DNA from: an uncultured Lachnospiraceae bacterium
GTDB taxonomy: Bacteria > Bacillota > Clostridia > Lachnospirales > Lachnospiraceae
DNA: 7,091 nt
Reading direction: 5' to 3'
Assembly (NCBI GenBank): GCA_947175775.1
Contig: CAMWNY010000124.1
Span: 1-7,091 of the forward strand
Part shown: in pieces, positions 6,968 through 7,091 of the stretch
Numbering within the stretch: position 1 is the first letter of the stretch
Layout of the letters: each line of letters starts with the position of its first letter
Translations under genes and position numbers: made by a program
Notes under the pieces: generated by a model
What the model saw: the letters and a program-made list of their open reading frames with translations, nothing else
What the model was told of the DNA's origin: nothing
The model's database searches: none

Positions 6968-7091
6968 ATGGAATCAATGATTGAAACGACAAGTCCGAAG
7001 GAAACCTTTGAAGCGGGCAGGCAGCTTGGACTTTTGGCGCAGTCCGGTGAGATTTATATTTTAAACGGCGATTTGGGTGTCGGAAAGACAG
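6968..7091 (+). CDS. tsaE: tRNA t6A37 biosynthesis ATPase TsaE, N-terminal fragment
   Basis: These are the first 41 codons of a gene cut by the window end. TsaE (YjeE) is the small P-loop ATPase that works with TsaB and TsaD to make N6-threonylcarbamoyladenosine at position 37 of ANN-decoding tRNAs. The visible part has the family's N-terminal pattern SPKETFEAGRQLG (9-21), the strand IYILNGDLG, and Walker A GDLGVGKT (34-41). Most members I know have GDLGAGKT; Val for Ala at that position is conservative. GGAG (6956-6959) lies 8 bases before the ATG at 6968. An in-frame ATG at 6977 is 17 bases from that site and less likely. In related genomes tsaB, rimI or tsaD often follow, but that lies outside the window. 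Confidence 0.93.
   Translation, partial: MESMIETTSPKETFEAGRQLGLLAQSGEIYILNGDLGVGKT

Overview
The window is a compact, all plus-strand run of housekeeping genes: clpP (3' end only), clpX, lon, ysxC (engB/yihA), a ytvI-like membrane protein gene, truA, a YcxB-like gene, and tsaE (5' end only). The order clpP-clpX-lon-ysxC is classic for Firmicutes. The A+T-leaning composition, purine-rich Shine-Dalgarno sites before nearly every gene, and a YtvI-type membrane protein point to an anaerobic, probably spore-lineage Clostridia. The protein style suggests Lachnospiraceae, but that is inference from memory and not a database match.

Layout. Bases 1-114 encode the last 37 residues of ClpP, including the Asp of its catalytic triad. 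ClpX (173-1444) follows after a 58-base gap. A strong intrinsic terminator (about 1456-1488) closes the clpP-clpX unit. Lon (1521-3881) begins 32 bases after that hairpin, and ysxC (3856-4479) overlaps its 3' end by 26 bases. The ytvI-like gene (4483-5649) and truA (5654-6394) follow with gaps of 3 and 4 bases, so lon-ysxC-ytvI-truA looks like one tightly coupled transcription unit. A 72-base gap then holds a good SigA-type promoter with an extended -10 (6402-6429), which drives the YcxB-like gene (6467-6946) and, with no terminator visible, tsaE (from 6968).

How the genes relate. ClpX and ClpP form the ATP-dependent ClpXP protease, and Lon is the second soluble AAA+ protease, so the first half is a protein quality-control cluster. 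YsxC (50S ribosome assembly), TruA (tRNA pseudouridine 38-40) and TsaE (tRNA t6A37 synthesis) all serve translation. The two membrane proteins (YtvI-like and YcxB-like) are the poorly characterised members. No gap exceeds 76 bases. I see no RNA genes, mobile elements, CRISPR arrays or long repeats.

I found no sign of a new biological system. The points most worth a second look are regulatory: the terminator just ahead of lon with no clear lon promoter, the dual-coding lon/ysxC overlap, and the independent promoter plus a possible stop-start-coupled mini-ORF ahead of the YcxB-like gene.
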